Assembly (NCBI GenBank): GCA_959598545.1
Contig: CAUGFC010000049.1
Location: forward strand, 1 to 12,579
Length of the DNA stretch: 12,579 nucleotides
Direction of reading: 5' to 3'
From: an uncultured Olsenella sp.
GTDB taxonomy: Bacteria; Actinomycetota; Coriobacteriia; Coriobacteriales; Atopobiaceae
The notes beneath the pieces were generated by a model, which saw only the letters and a program-made list of their open reading frames with translations, was not told the DNA's origin and searched no databases. This document shows positions 6,583 to 12,579 of this stretch, piece by piece. The position numbers and the translations under genes are program-made. The stretch's first letter is position 1; each line of letters starts with the position of its first letter.

Positions 6583-6963
6583 TCAGCGGCAGGCGACGCA
6601 GTCCATCTCGATGAGTGCGCCGAGCGGCAGCTCGTTCACACCGACGACGGCCCGTGCTGGCGCCGGGGTCGAGAAGCGGCGCGCGTACACCTCGTTCATG
6701 GCGGCCATGTCGTCGAGGCTCGCGAGGTAGACGGTGGTCTGGGCGACGTCGGAGAGCGTGCAGTCGACCTCGGAAAGGATGTCCTCGATGATGTCGATGA
6801 CGCGCTCGGTCTGCTCGCGGATGCCACCGTCGACGAGGCGCTGGTTGTCCTCGCGTGATATCGGCAGCTGTCCGGAGGCGAAGACGAGCCGTCCGGCCGT
6901 GGTCCCCTGCGAGTAGGGCCCGAATGCCTCCGGCGCCTTTCTGGCGTTGATCGAGTACTTCAT
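6583..6963 (-). CDS. ridA: RidA-family enamine/imine deaminase
   Basis: The 126-residue protein has the size and motifs of RidA (YjgF/YER057c/UK114): G-P-Y-S-Q-G (15-20), F-A-S-G-Q-L-P (28-34), and the C-terminal block P-A-R-A-V-V-G-V-N-E-L-P (102-113) with catalytic R104, then E119. RidA trimers hydrolyse 2-aminoacrylate and related enamines released by PLP enzymes such as serine/threonine dehydratases, protecting other PLP enzymes from damage. The frame remains open to 7188, but only ATG 6963 aligns with the family N terminus (M-K-Y-S-I-N-A-R-K-A-P), and it is preceded by a G-rich ribosome site (AGGGGG, 5-base gap). The gene lies 29 bases after the GcvT-like gene, probably in the same operon. 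Conserved R104 supports an active Rid enzyme; membership of the archetypal RidA subgroup is likely but not proven. Confidence 0.93.
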   Translation of the reverse strand: MKYSINARKAPEAFGPYSQGTTAGRLVFASGQLPISREDNQRLVDGGIREQTERVIDIIEDILSEVDCTLSDVAQTTVYLASLDDMAAMNEVYARRFSTPAPARAVVGVNELPLGALIEMDCVACR

Positions 6964-6992
6964 CGCGTCCCCCTCTCTCGACGTGAGGACGG

Positions 6993-7835
6993 CTACGCCA
7001 GCACGCGGCCGCCCACGAAGTCGCTCCCATCCCTCACGAGGCCCCAGCGGGCGAGCAGGTCGCGGCCCACGCGCTCGGGGCCGGTCCCGGCGAGCAGCCT
7101 CCCCCAGGGCAGGGCGTCCGCGAGAAGGCCCGCGAGCGCGGGCACGCCAACGGGAGAGACCTCGGTGAAGGAGAGCAGGCTCCTCCATAGTACGCGAGCG
7201 CGCGCAGGCGGGACGAGCAGGATGACGACGTCCTGGGCGAGCGGCGCGCCCGGTCGCACGACGACGACGTCGATGGCGTCGAGCCGCAGCTGGCGAACCT
7301 GTCCCGGCGCCGGGAACGAGGCGTCGTGGAGATAGTCGGCGAGCACGAACTCGGCAGCCGGACCGCAGAGCGCGAGCGGGACGAGCATCTCGCTCGCGTC
7401 GCAGGTCGAGACGAGCGGGAAGGCCCGGACGCCGTCAGACTCGGCTCGCGCGAGAAGCCCCGTCCAGGCCGAGAGCGCCTCCCCGCGCGACGACGGGTCG
7501 ATGACGACGAACTCGGTGTCGCCGCAGCGGGCGACCAGCGGCGTGGAGAGCAGCGATCCGTCACCAGAGAGCGCCGCCGAGAACGCGCACTCGCCCACCG
7601 ACAGCGGGGTACCGGCGAAGGCGGCGAACGCGAGGGATTCCGCGTCCGAGCCGCTCACGAGAAGGTAGGTTGCGCCGGTGAGGTCGGTGATTCTCGCCTC
7701 CCCCGCCGCGGGCGCACCGACGGCCTCGCGTGCGTATGAGCGCACGACCAGCAGGCCGGTCGTCTCGGAGGGCTCGAAGGAGGCGCCGAGGAGCGCGTGC
7801 TCCTCGTGCAGGACGCCGGTGCGCGCTTCGCTCAT
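6993..7835 (-). CDS. Degenerate GcvT/YgfZ-like folate-binding-fold protein, probably not an active aminomethyltransferase
   Basis: The 280-residue product resembles the N-terminal two thirds of glycine-cleavage T-protein by hand alignment to E. coli GcvT: L-H-E-E-H-A-L-L-G-A (9-18) against its Y-E-Q-H-T-L-C-G-A; I-T-D-L-T-G (49-54); A-L-S-G-D-G-S-L-L (88-96) against the tetrahydrofolate segment N-A-S-G-G-V-I; V-P-L-A-L-C-G-P-A-A (152-161) against M-I-A-V-Q-G-P-N-A; and V-S-P-V-G-V-P-A-L-A-G-L-L (227-239) against V-K-P-C-G-L-G-A-R-D-T-L. Where GcvT has the catalytic I-D-D-L, this protein reads L-S-T-P-L (96-100), so the essential Asp is absent. It is also shorter than GcvT (about 365), the C-terminal barrel being reduced or missing. 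The start ATG at 7835 overlaps the stop of the upstream lipid-synthase gene as ATGA, implying coupled translation. No gcvH or gcvP is nearby. I assign the fold with moderate confidence and no function. Confidence 0.6.
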   Translation of the reverse strand: MSEARTGVLHEEHALLGASFEPSETTGLLVVRSYAREAVGAPAAGEARITDLTGATYLLVSGSDAESLAFAAFAGTPLSVGECAFSAALSGDGSLLSTPLVARCGDTEFVVIDPSSRGEALSAWTGLLARAESDGVRAFPLVSTCDASEMLVPLALCGPAAEFVLADYLHDASFPAPGQVRQLRLDAIDVVVVRPGAPLAQDVVILLVPPARARVLWRSLLSFTEVSPVGVPALAGLLADALPWGRLLAGTGPERVGRDLLARWGLVRDGSDFVGGRVLA

Positions 7836-8551
7836 CGCAGCGCCCTGCTGCCGCGGACGATCCTGACGCCCTCGACGGTGTAGACGATCGCCGTGACGGA
7901 GGAGCAGACGACCCCCGCGTAGACGAAGAAGATGCCGACCGCGGCGCTCAGGTCGTTGAGGCCGGGCAGCCACGCGACGTCCACGAGACCGAGGCCGTCG
8001 ACCACGGGGAGCCCGAGCAGGAGGTCACAGAAGCCGAACATGAGCAGGGCCGTCGCTGCCTTGCCGACGTAGGCGACGTCGACGGGGCGACGACGGTAGT
8101 GCTGCAGGACCAGGCTCCCGACGGCGAGATAGACGTCGCGGCCGATGACGAAGACGGGCACCCAGAGCGGGAGCTCGCCGACGATGAGCAGCCCCAGCAC
8201 GCCGGTGAACAGCAGGATGCGGTCCATGATGGGGTCCATGATCTTCCCGAGCCAGCTCACGGTCTGCGTTCGACGCGCGACCTGGCCGTCCAGGAAGTCC
8301 GTGGTCGCCGCCACGACGTAGCAGACGAGCGCGATGGTGCGCTCGTGGCCGGCGGCAAAGAGCAGGAGGAACGCGATCGTGAGCCCGAGACGGCAGAACG
8401 TGATGACGTTGGCGACGGTGAAGACCTGCGTCGAGGGGTTCTCGGAGGTGCCCACCAAGGCGTCGGCGCGACCGTTTGCCTGGCGCTCGGCCGCGTCGGC
8501 GTCGGCGATGTTCTTGAGGAGATCCTTCGTGCGGTCTACTCTCTCTGACAC
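7832..8551 (-). CDS. CDP-alcohol phosphatidyltransferase (PgsA- or actinobacterial Cls-type phospholipid synthase)
   Basis: This 239-residue integral membrane enzyme shows the complete CDP-alcohol phosphotransferase signature, D-x2-D-G-x2-A-R-x8-G-x3-D-x3-D, at about residues 85-110, all catalytic Asp included. Several hydrophobic segments surround it, and a charged N-terminal extension of about 45 residues precedes the first (V-A-N-V-I-T-F-C-R-L). It transfers a phosphatidyl group from CDP-diacylglycerol to an alcohol: glycerol-3-phosphate (PgsA) or phosphatidylglycerol (eukaryote-type cardiolipin synthase, used by some actinobacteria). The later I-G-R-D-V-Y-L-x7-Q-H-Y-R-R-R and V-G-K-A-A-T-A segments resemble the cardiolipin-synthase branch as much as PgsA, so I do not choose. 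GTG 8551 is preferred over GTG 8590 because GAGAGGG lies 5 bases upstream of it and nothing comparable precedes 8590. It starts the cluster with the GcvT-like gene and ridA. Confidence 0.85.
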   Translation of the reverse strand: MSERVDRTKDLLKNIADADAAERQANGRADALVGTSENPSTQVFTVANVITFCRLGLTIAFLLLFAAGHERTIALVCYVVAATTDFLDGQVARRTQTVSWLGKIMDPIMDRILLFTGVLGLLIVGELPLWVPVFVIGRDVYLAVGSLVLQHYRRRPVDVAYVGKAATALLMFGFCDLLLGLPVVDGLGLVDVAWLPGLNDLSAAVGIFFVYAGVVCSSVTAIVYTVEGVRIVRGSRALR

Positions 8552-8556
8552 GGGCG

Positions 8557-8563
8557 CCCTCTC
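8557..8563 (-). promoter_or_regulatory. Ribosome binding site choosing the GTG start at 8551
   Basis: GAGAGGG on the minus strand, then CGCCC, then GTG. The alternative in-frame GTG at 8590 has only GGGTAGCCT before it. The 107-base gap up to the peptidase stop shows no promoter I can defend, so read-through from the serine operon is possible. Confidence 0.6.
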
Positions 8564-8658
8564 AGCTCGAAGTTGTCTGAAGCCATTCACAGGCTACCCA
8601 TGTTAGCGCAAATCGATACGCCCCCGAGGCCTCCGCGCGTCAGCGCATCGTCAGCCGC

Positions 8659-10062
8659 CTAGAGCACGGTGCGCTCGAGCAGGGCGAGAAGGACGCGGAT
8701 GCCCTGGGCGTACACCCGCCGCGCTATCCGCTCGTTCACGCCGTGAAGACCGCGCGCGAGCTCGGCGGGCGCGGGGCGGAACGGCGTCATGCGCAGGAGC
8801 CTGCCGCAGACGCGCTCGTAGCGGACGGAGTCGGTGCCTCCGCACACGATCGACGGGACGACGAGGGTCCCGGGATGGTAGCGACCCATCACCTCGACGA
8901 GCTCGTCATAGCCCAGCCCGCCCGACTCGTCGACGCGGCCCGCGGGCGTGGCGTGCAGCACCTCAACCTCAACCTCCGGTCCAACGAGGCCCCTCGCCCA
9001 GGCGAGCACGTCCTCGGCGGTGGTGCCCGGCAGGAGGCGGAAGTTCAGCGTGGCGGTCACGTCAGCCGGCATGACGTTGGGGGCGGGCGAACTTCCGTCC
9101 ATCTGGTCGACGGCCATGGTCGTGCACACGAGCGGGTGGAGCTCTCGCACCGAGGCGGCGTAACGGGCGAGCTCCCCCGCGTTGCCCTCGACGTCTGCGA
9201 CGAGCGATCGGACGGGCTCGGTCGAGACCAGCGGAGCCAGGGCCTCGAAGGTGCTCGCGACCGGGCTGACGAGCCTTGGAGGGAGCGGGTGCTCCGCAAG
9301 GCGGGCGATAGCCACGCAGAGTCGCTCGAGCGAGGTTCCGCCGAACGGGTTGGAGGAGTGGCCCCCCTCGCCGCGCACGGTAAGGCGCAGGTCGAGATAG
9401 CCCTTCTGGGAGAGGCAGACCTCCGAGACCACCGTGCCGGGCGCCCCGTAGGGCGCGGCGTCGGCGAACGTGCTCACACCCTCGTCGAGCGAGAACGCCG
9501 CATAGACGCCCCGGCTCTCGAGCTCGGCCGCCAGGGCGGTAGCACCGAGGCTGGCCACCTCCTCGTCCTCGCCGAACGCGAGGATGACGGTCCTTCTCGG
9601 CCGTCCGCGGAGCGAGAGGAGGTGCTCGAGCGCCTCGAGCTCGCCCATGAGCATCTCCTTGATGTCGAGGGCGCCTCGGCCCCAGACCCATTCCGCGTCG
9701 ACGTGTCCGCCGAAGGGGTCGTGCTCCCAGAGCCCCTCCGTCCCGGGGACGACGTCAACGACGTCCTGATGCGCGAGGAGCAGCGCTGCGGGCAACTCCT
9801 GATCGGTGCCGCCCACGGTGATCAGGATGGAGTGACCCACCCGCTCCGTTTTCCCATAGCGGGAGATCAACGGGTAGGAGGTGCGAATGAGGTCATAGAG
9901 CGCGTCGAAGGGGGCGAAGTCGGTGGTCTGAGGGGTGTCGTAGACGGTGCGCAGCGCGAGCGCGGCACCGAGGCGCCGCGTGGCGCCCTCGAGGTCGAGC
10001 CCCGGATAGTCGTCCTCGTGCGTGAAGTGGGCACAGGGGTCATTCTCGGGAAGGCCGCTCAC
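8659..10062 (-). CDS. M20-family zinc metallopeptidase (carboxypeptidase S / PM20D1-like)
   Basis: A 467-residue cytoplasmic enzyme (no signal peptide) with the M20 di-zinc framework: H98-x-D100 in L-L-A-H-Q-D-V-V-D-V, bridging D133 in W-G-R-G-A-L-D-I-K, catalytic E167 and metal-binding E168 in G-E-D-E-E-V, D193 in S-L-D-E-G, and H440 in L-H-G-V-N-E. G-G-H-S-S at 233-237 marks the start of the dimerisation/lid domain, with a conserved His. Length and motif spacing resemble yeast carboxypeptidase S (Gly-Xaa carboxypeptidase) and PM20D1, which cleave C-terminal residues or N-acyl amino acids, more than the shorter ArgE/DapE. The substrate is unknown. GTG 10062 follows GGGGAGCCCGA, whose upstream edge overlaps the serA stop, 12 bases away, so the gene is probably the third member of a serC-serA operon and may supply free amino acids from peptides. 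Confidence 0.9.
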   Translation of the reverse strand: MSGLPENDPCAHFTHEDDYPGLDLEGATRRLGAALALRTVYDTPQTTDFAPFDALYDLIRTSYPLISRYGKTERVGHSILITVGGTDQELPAALLLAHQDVVDVVPGTEGLWEHDPFGGHVDAEWVWGRGALDIKEMLMGELEALEHLLSLRGRPRRTVILAFGEDEEVASLGATALAAELESRGVYAAFSLDEGVSTFADAAPYGAPGTVVSEVCLSQKGYLDLRLTVRGEGGHSSNPFGGTSLERLCVAIARLAEHPLPPRLVSPVASTFEALAPLVSTEPVRSLVADVEGNAGELARYAASVRELHPLVCTTMAVDQMDGSSPAPNVMPADVTATLNFRLLPGTTAEDVLAWARGLVGPEVEVEVLHATPAGRVDESGGLGYDELVEVMGRYHPGTLVVPSIVCGGTDSVRYERVCGRLLRMTPFRPAPAELARGLHGVNERIARRVYAQGIRVLLALLERTVL

Positions 10063-10074
10063 TCGGGCTCCCCG

Positions 10075-11250
10075 CTAGGCCTCGCGGGCGATGACGCGGA
10101 CGCGCGTCACGTGGTCGAGGGCGGAGAGCTCGGCGTCGGTCTCGGGAGACACCGCGCCGCTCACCTCCACGAGCGTGTACGCGTACGCGCCGCGGCTCAC
10201 GTTGCTCATGTTCTCGATGTTGAGGCCGCTGTTGGCGAGGACCTGCGTGAGCTGGCCGATGACACCCTGGGCGTTGTCGTGGAAGAGCGCGACGCGCGAG
10301 CCCTCTCCGAGCGGCCCGAGGTCAACACGGCCGTAGTTGACCGAGTTCGCGATGTTGCCGTTCTCGAGGTAGTCCCGGAGCTGTCGCGCGGCCATGACGG
10401 CGCAGTTGTCCTCGGCCTCCCCGGTGGAGGCGCCGAGGTGCGGCAGGACGATGGCGTTCTTCATGTTGGCGGAGGCGGGGTTGGCGAAGTCCGTCACGTA
10501 GCGCGCGAGGTGCCCGTCGTCGAGCGCCTCGGCGAGCGCCTGCTCGTCGACGAGGGCGTCGCGGGCGAAGTTGAGCAGCACCGCGCCGCGCTTCATGTGG
10601 GCGATGGCCTCGGCCGAGATCATCCCGCGCGTCTCGTCGGTCGCGGGCACGTGCAGCGTCACGAAGTCGCAGGCGGCGAGGAGGTCGGAGAGCTCGGTCG
10701 CGTGCTCGATGCGGCGGTCGAGGCCCCAGGCGGCGTTGATCGAGAGGTACGGGTCGTATCCCATGACCTCCGCCCCGAGGGCGATGAGGACGTCGGCCAC
10801 CTGCGCGCCGATCGCGCCGAGGCCGATGACGCCCACGCGCTTGCCGGCGAGCTCGCAGCCGGCGAAGCGCTTCTTGGCCTTCTCGGCACGCTTTGCGATC
10901 TGCGGGTCGTCGCTCGCCTCGTGGACCCACTCCACGCCGCCGATGACGTCACGGCACGCGAGGAGCATGCCGCAGATGACGAGCTCCTTGACGGCGTTGG
11001 CGTTGGCGCCCGGGGTGTTGAAGACGACGATGCCGCGCTGGGCGCAGCGCTCGACGGGGATGTTGTTCACGCCCGCGCCCGCGCGCGCGATGGCGAGGAG
11101 CCCGGCCGGCGCCTCGATCTCGTGCAGGTTGGCGCTGCGCACCAGCCAGGCGTCGGCCCTGTCGGGGTCGTCGACGAACTCGTAGCCGGCCCGCTCGAGG
11201 GCCTCGGTGCCCACGGTCGAGATGTTGTTCATGCAGTGGACGGCGTACAT
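10075..11250 (-). CDS. serA: D-3-phosphoglycerate dehydrogenase (short, ACT-containing form)
   Basis: SerA oxidises 3-phosphoglycerate to 3-phosphohydroxypyruvate with NAD+, the first step of serine synthesis. The 391-residue protein has the NAD-binding G-L-G-A-I-G (143-148) with D166 ending the Rossmann strand, an active-site R230 in L-N-F-A-R-D, and H271 in L-P-H-L-G-A-S-T. The usual catalytic glutamate motif (D-V-F-x-x-E-P) is not present: the segment reads V-T-D-F-A-N-P (252-258), a variant I associate with a clade of short SerA proteins. A C-terminal ACT domain (about 318-391) with H-D-N-A-Q-G-V-I-G (324-332) matches the serine-binding motif, suggesting feedback inhibition by serine. The start follows GGGGAGGGGAC; the gene begins 10 bases after serC and is clearly co-transcribed with it. 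No second ACT or ASB domain is visible. Confidence 0.95.
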   Translation of the reverse strand: MYAVHCMNNISTVGTEALERAGYEFVDDPDRADAWLVRSANLHEIEAPAGLLAIARAGAGVNNIPVERCAQRGIVVFNTPGANANAVKELVICGMLLACRDVIGGVEWVHEASDDPQIAKRAEKAKKRFAGCELAGKRVGVIGLGAIGAQVADVLIALGAEVMGYDPYLSINAAWGLDRRIEHATELSDLLAACDFVTLHVPATDETRGMISAEAIAHMKRGAVLLNFARDALVDEQALAEALDDGHLARYVTDFANPASANMKNAIVLPHLGASTGEAEDNCAVMAARQLRDYLENGNIANSVNYGRVDLGPLGEGSRVALFHDNAQGVIGQLTQVLANSGLNIENMSNVSRGAYAYTLVEVSGAVSPETDAELSALDHVTRVRVIAREA

Positions 11251-11260
11251 GTCCCCTCCC

Positions 11261-12343
11261 CTAGCGCGCGTTGCGCGTCTCGAAGTCCTTCATGAAGCTC
11301 ACGAGCGCCTCGACGCCCTCGTGCGGCATGGCGTTGTAGATCGACGCGCGCATGCCGCCCACGGAGCGGTGGCCCTTGAGGTTGACGAGCCCGTGCTCGG
11401 CCGCCTCCTTGACGAAGGCGGCGTCGAGGTCCTTGTCGCCCGTGACGAAGGGCACGTTCATGAGTGAGCGGCAGGACGGGTCCACCGTGGACGAGAAGAG
11501 CGAGGACTCGTCGAGGTAGTCGTAGAGAACCTTGGCCTTATCGGCGTTGCGCTCCCCCATCGCCGCAAGGCCGCCGCTCTTCTCGATCCACTCGAAGACG
11601 AGGCCGCAGACGTAGATGCCCCAGCAGTTGGGCGTGTTGTAGAGCGAGCCGGCGTCCGCCTGCGTCCTGAGGCGCAGCATGGTGGGCACGCCGGGCAGGT
11701 CCTCGGGGATGAGGTCCTCGCGCACGATGACGATCTGGACGCCCGCGGGGCCGACGTTCTTCTGGACGCCCGCGTGGATGAGGCCGTAGCGGGTGACGTC
11801 GACGGGCTCGGAGAGGAACATCGAGCTCTGGTCGGCGACGAGCACGTGGCCCTTGGCGTTGGGCAGCTCGCCGAACTTGGTGCCGTAGATCGTGTTGTTC
11901 TCGCAGATGTAGAGGTAGCTCGCGTCCTCGCGGATGGGCAGGTCGGAGCAGTCGGGGATGTAGGAGAAGTTCCTGTCCGCCGAGGAGGCAACAGCCACGG
12001 CGTCGCCGAGGATCTGCGCCTCCTGGAAGGCCTTCTTGGCCCAGTTGCCGGTGATCACGTAGTCGGCCTTGCCGTTCACGGCGAGGTTCATGAAGACGGT
12101 CGAGAAGAGCAGAGAGTCGCCGCCCTGCGTGAAGATCACCTTGTAGTTGTCGGGGATTCCCATGAGGGAGCGCAGGCGCGCCTCGGCAGCCTCGATGATC
12201 CCCTTGAAGACGGAAGATCGGTGGCTCATCTCCATGACGCTCATGCCGCAGCCGGCGTAGTCGAGCATCTCGTCCGCGCACTGCTTGAGGACGCCCTCGG
12301 GCAGCACGGCGGGGCCTGCGGAGAAGTTGTACACGCGTGCCAT
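11261..12343 (-). CDS. serC: Phosphoserine aminotransferase
   Basis: The 360-residue PLP enzyme (class V fold) converts 3-phosphohydroxypyruvate and glutamate to phosphoserine and 2-oxoglutarate, the step after SerA. It begins Y-N-F-S-A-G-P-A-V-L-P (5-15), typical of SerC; S-H-R-S (40-43), W101, T-I-Y-G (151-154), D171-Q-S-S and the PLP-binding K195 in A-G-V-Q-K-N-V-G-P-A-G (191-201) all match. The PLP-phosphate loop, usually Q-G-G-A-S, reads Q-G-G-D-S (73-77), a small departure near the cofactor. ATG 12343 is chosen over the upstream ATG 12412 because AAGGAGG stands 7 bases before it and the family N terminus begins here. It heads the serC-serA-peptidase operon; serB is not in the window. 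Confidence 0.96.
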   Translation of the reverse strand: MARVYNFSAGPAVLPEGVLKQCADEMLDYAGCGMSVMEMSHRSSVFKGIIEAAEARLRSLMGIPDNYKVIFTQGGDSLLFSTVFMNLAVNGKADYVITGNWAKKAFQEAQILGDAVAVASSADRNFSYIPDCSDLPIREDASYLYICENNTIYGTKFGELPNAKGHVLVADQSSMFLSEPVDVTRYGLIHAGVQKNVGPAGVQIVIVREDLIPEDLPGVPTMLRLRTQADAGSLYNTPNCWGIYVCGLVFEWIEKSGGLAAMGERNADKAKVLYDYLDESSLFSSTVDPSCRSLMNVPFVTGDKDLDAAFVKEAAEHGLVNLKGHRSVGGMRASIYNAMPHEGVEALVSFMKDFETRNAR

Positions 12344-12350
12344 GATCGTT

Positions 12351-12357
12351 CCTCCTT
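12351..12357 (-). promoter_or_regulatory. Strong ribosome binding site fixing the serC start
   Basis: AAGGAGG, the best Shine-Dalgarno match in the window, lies 7 bases before ATG 12343 and rules out the longer in-frame ATG at 12412. Confidence 0.8.
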
Positions 12358-12379
12358 GGGTTGGCCTTGCCGTGGAACC

Positions 12380-12385
12380 ATCATA
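12380..12385 (-). promoter_or_regulatory. Candidate -10 for serC
   Basis: TATGAT on the minus strand would start transcription about 30 bases before the serC ATG. No convincing -35 lies at 16-18 bases, so it may need an activator or be spurious. I see no T-box, riboswitch or attenuator structure in the 158-base serC-tRNA gap. Confidence 0.35.
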
Positions 12386-12458
12386 GGCACGAGACGCCCG
12401 TAAGATGCGCACCTGAAACGCTCGCGATACACGGGTTTCGCATACTTGTCGGTCTCGC

Positions 12459-12487
12459 TTGCGTCATGTGCGACGGGATGCTATAGT
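12459..12487 (+). promoter_or_regulatory. Promoter of the tRNA-Pro gene
   Basis: TTGCGT (12459-12464) and TATAGT (12482-12487) are separated by exactly 17 bases, and the predicted start near 12494 lies a few bases before the mature tRNA. The same TTGCGT -35 hexamer occurs in the NlpC/P60 promoter. Confidence 0.7.
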
Positions 12488-12501
12488 TCTTCCTCGCACG
12501 A

Positions 12502-12578
<77 letters not shown>

Positions 12579-12579
12579 G

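Noticed and set aside
6964..7188. Upstream extension of RidA
   Set aside because: The extra residues are Arg/Pro-rich out-of-frame translation of the GcvT-like gene; RidA proteins are about 125 residues.
8743..11295. An 850-codon open frame on the plus strand, opposite the peptidase and serA genes
   Set aside because: It lies antisense to two well-supported enzymes; its translation is rich in Arg, Glu, Gly, Val and His with no domain signature, the usual artefact of GC-rich third positions on the opposite strand.

Overview
The window reads as the chromosome of a high-GC Gram-positive bacterium (Actinomycetota). The strongest lineage markers are a GarA/OdhI-type FHA protein immediately followed by a MerR regulator, a gene pair typical of Actinobacteria, together with GC-rich codon use and strong GGGGAG-type ribosome sites. 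The protein flavour (short ACT-containing SerA, PcsB-like NlpC/P60 protein, single-gene thioredoxin reductase) makes me favour a Coriobacteriia member such as an Olsenella/Atopobium/Collinsella relative; that genus-level guess is inference and cannot be settled here.

Layout. At the left end a rightward thioredoxin reductase gene (trxB, 88-1032) converges on everything else: eleven protein genes from 12343 down to 1059 all run leftward. From upstream to downstream on the minus strand they are: serC and serA (phosphorylated serine pathway) tightly linked to an M20 metallopeptidase; a CDP-alcohol phosphatidyltransferase overlapping (ATGA) a degenerate GcvT-like protein, followed closely by ridA; then garA-like FHA, merR and apt, closely packed; then a PcsB-like secreted NlpC/P60 cell-wall endopeptidase 10 bases ahead of a ClC chloride/proton antiporter with a C-terminal TrkA_C-like domain; and last a low-GC membrane-anchored NERD-domain gene that looks transferred. 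A tRNA-Pro(GGG) gene with its own promoter lies at the right edge, divergent from serC.

How it fits together. SerC and SerA make serine from 3-phosphoglycerate (no serB is in the window); RidA removes reactive enamine/imine products released by PLP enzymes that act on serine and similar substrates, so its presence a few genes downstream is compatible with serine metabolism. The GarA-like protein is the FHA arm of a Ser/Thr-kinase signalling switch and keeps a T-x-I/V-F-R phospho-acceptor-like motif at its N terminus. Apt salvages adenine. No gene-free stretch exceeds 300 bases; the longest are 1761-1948 (188 bases, AT-rich) and 12344-12501 (158 bases, divergent promoters).

Nothing here is an obviously new multi-gene system. 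The items most worth a second look are the AT-rich NERD gene, the GcvT-like protein that has lost its catalytic aspartates inside a lipid-synthase/ridA cluster, and the GarA-like switch coupled to merR and apt.
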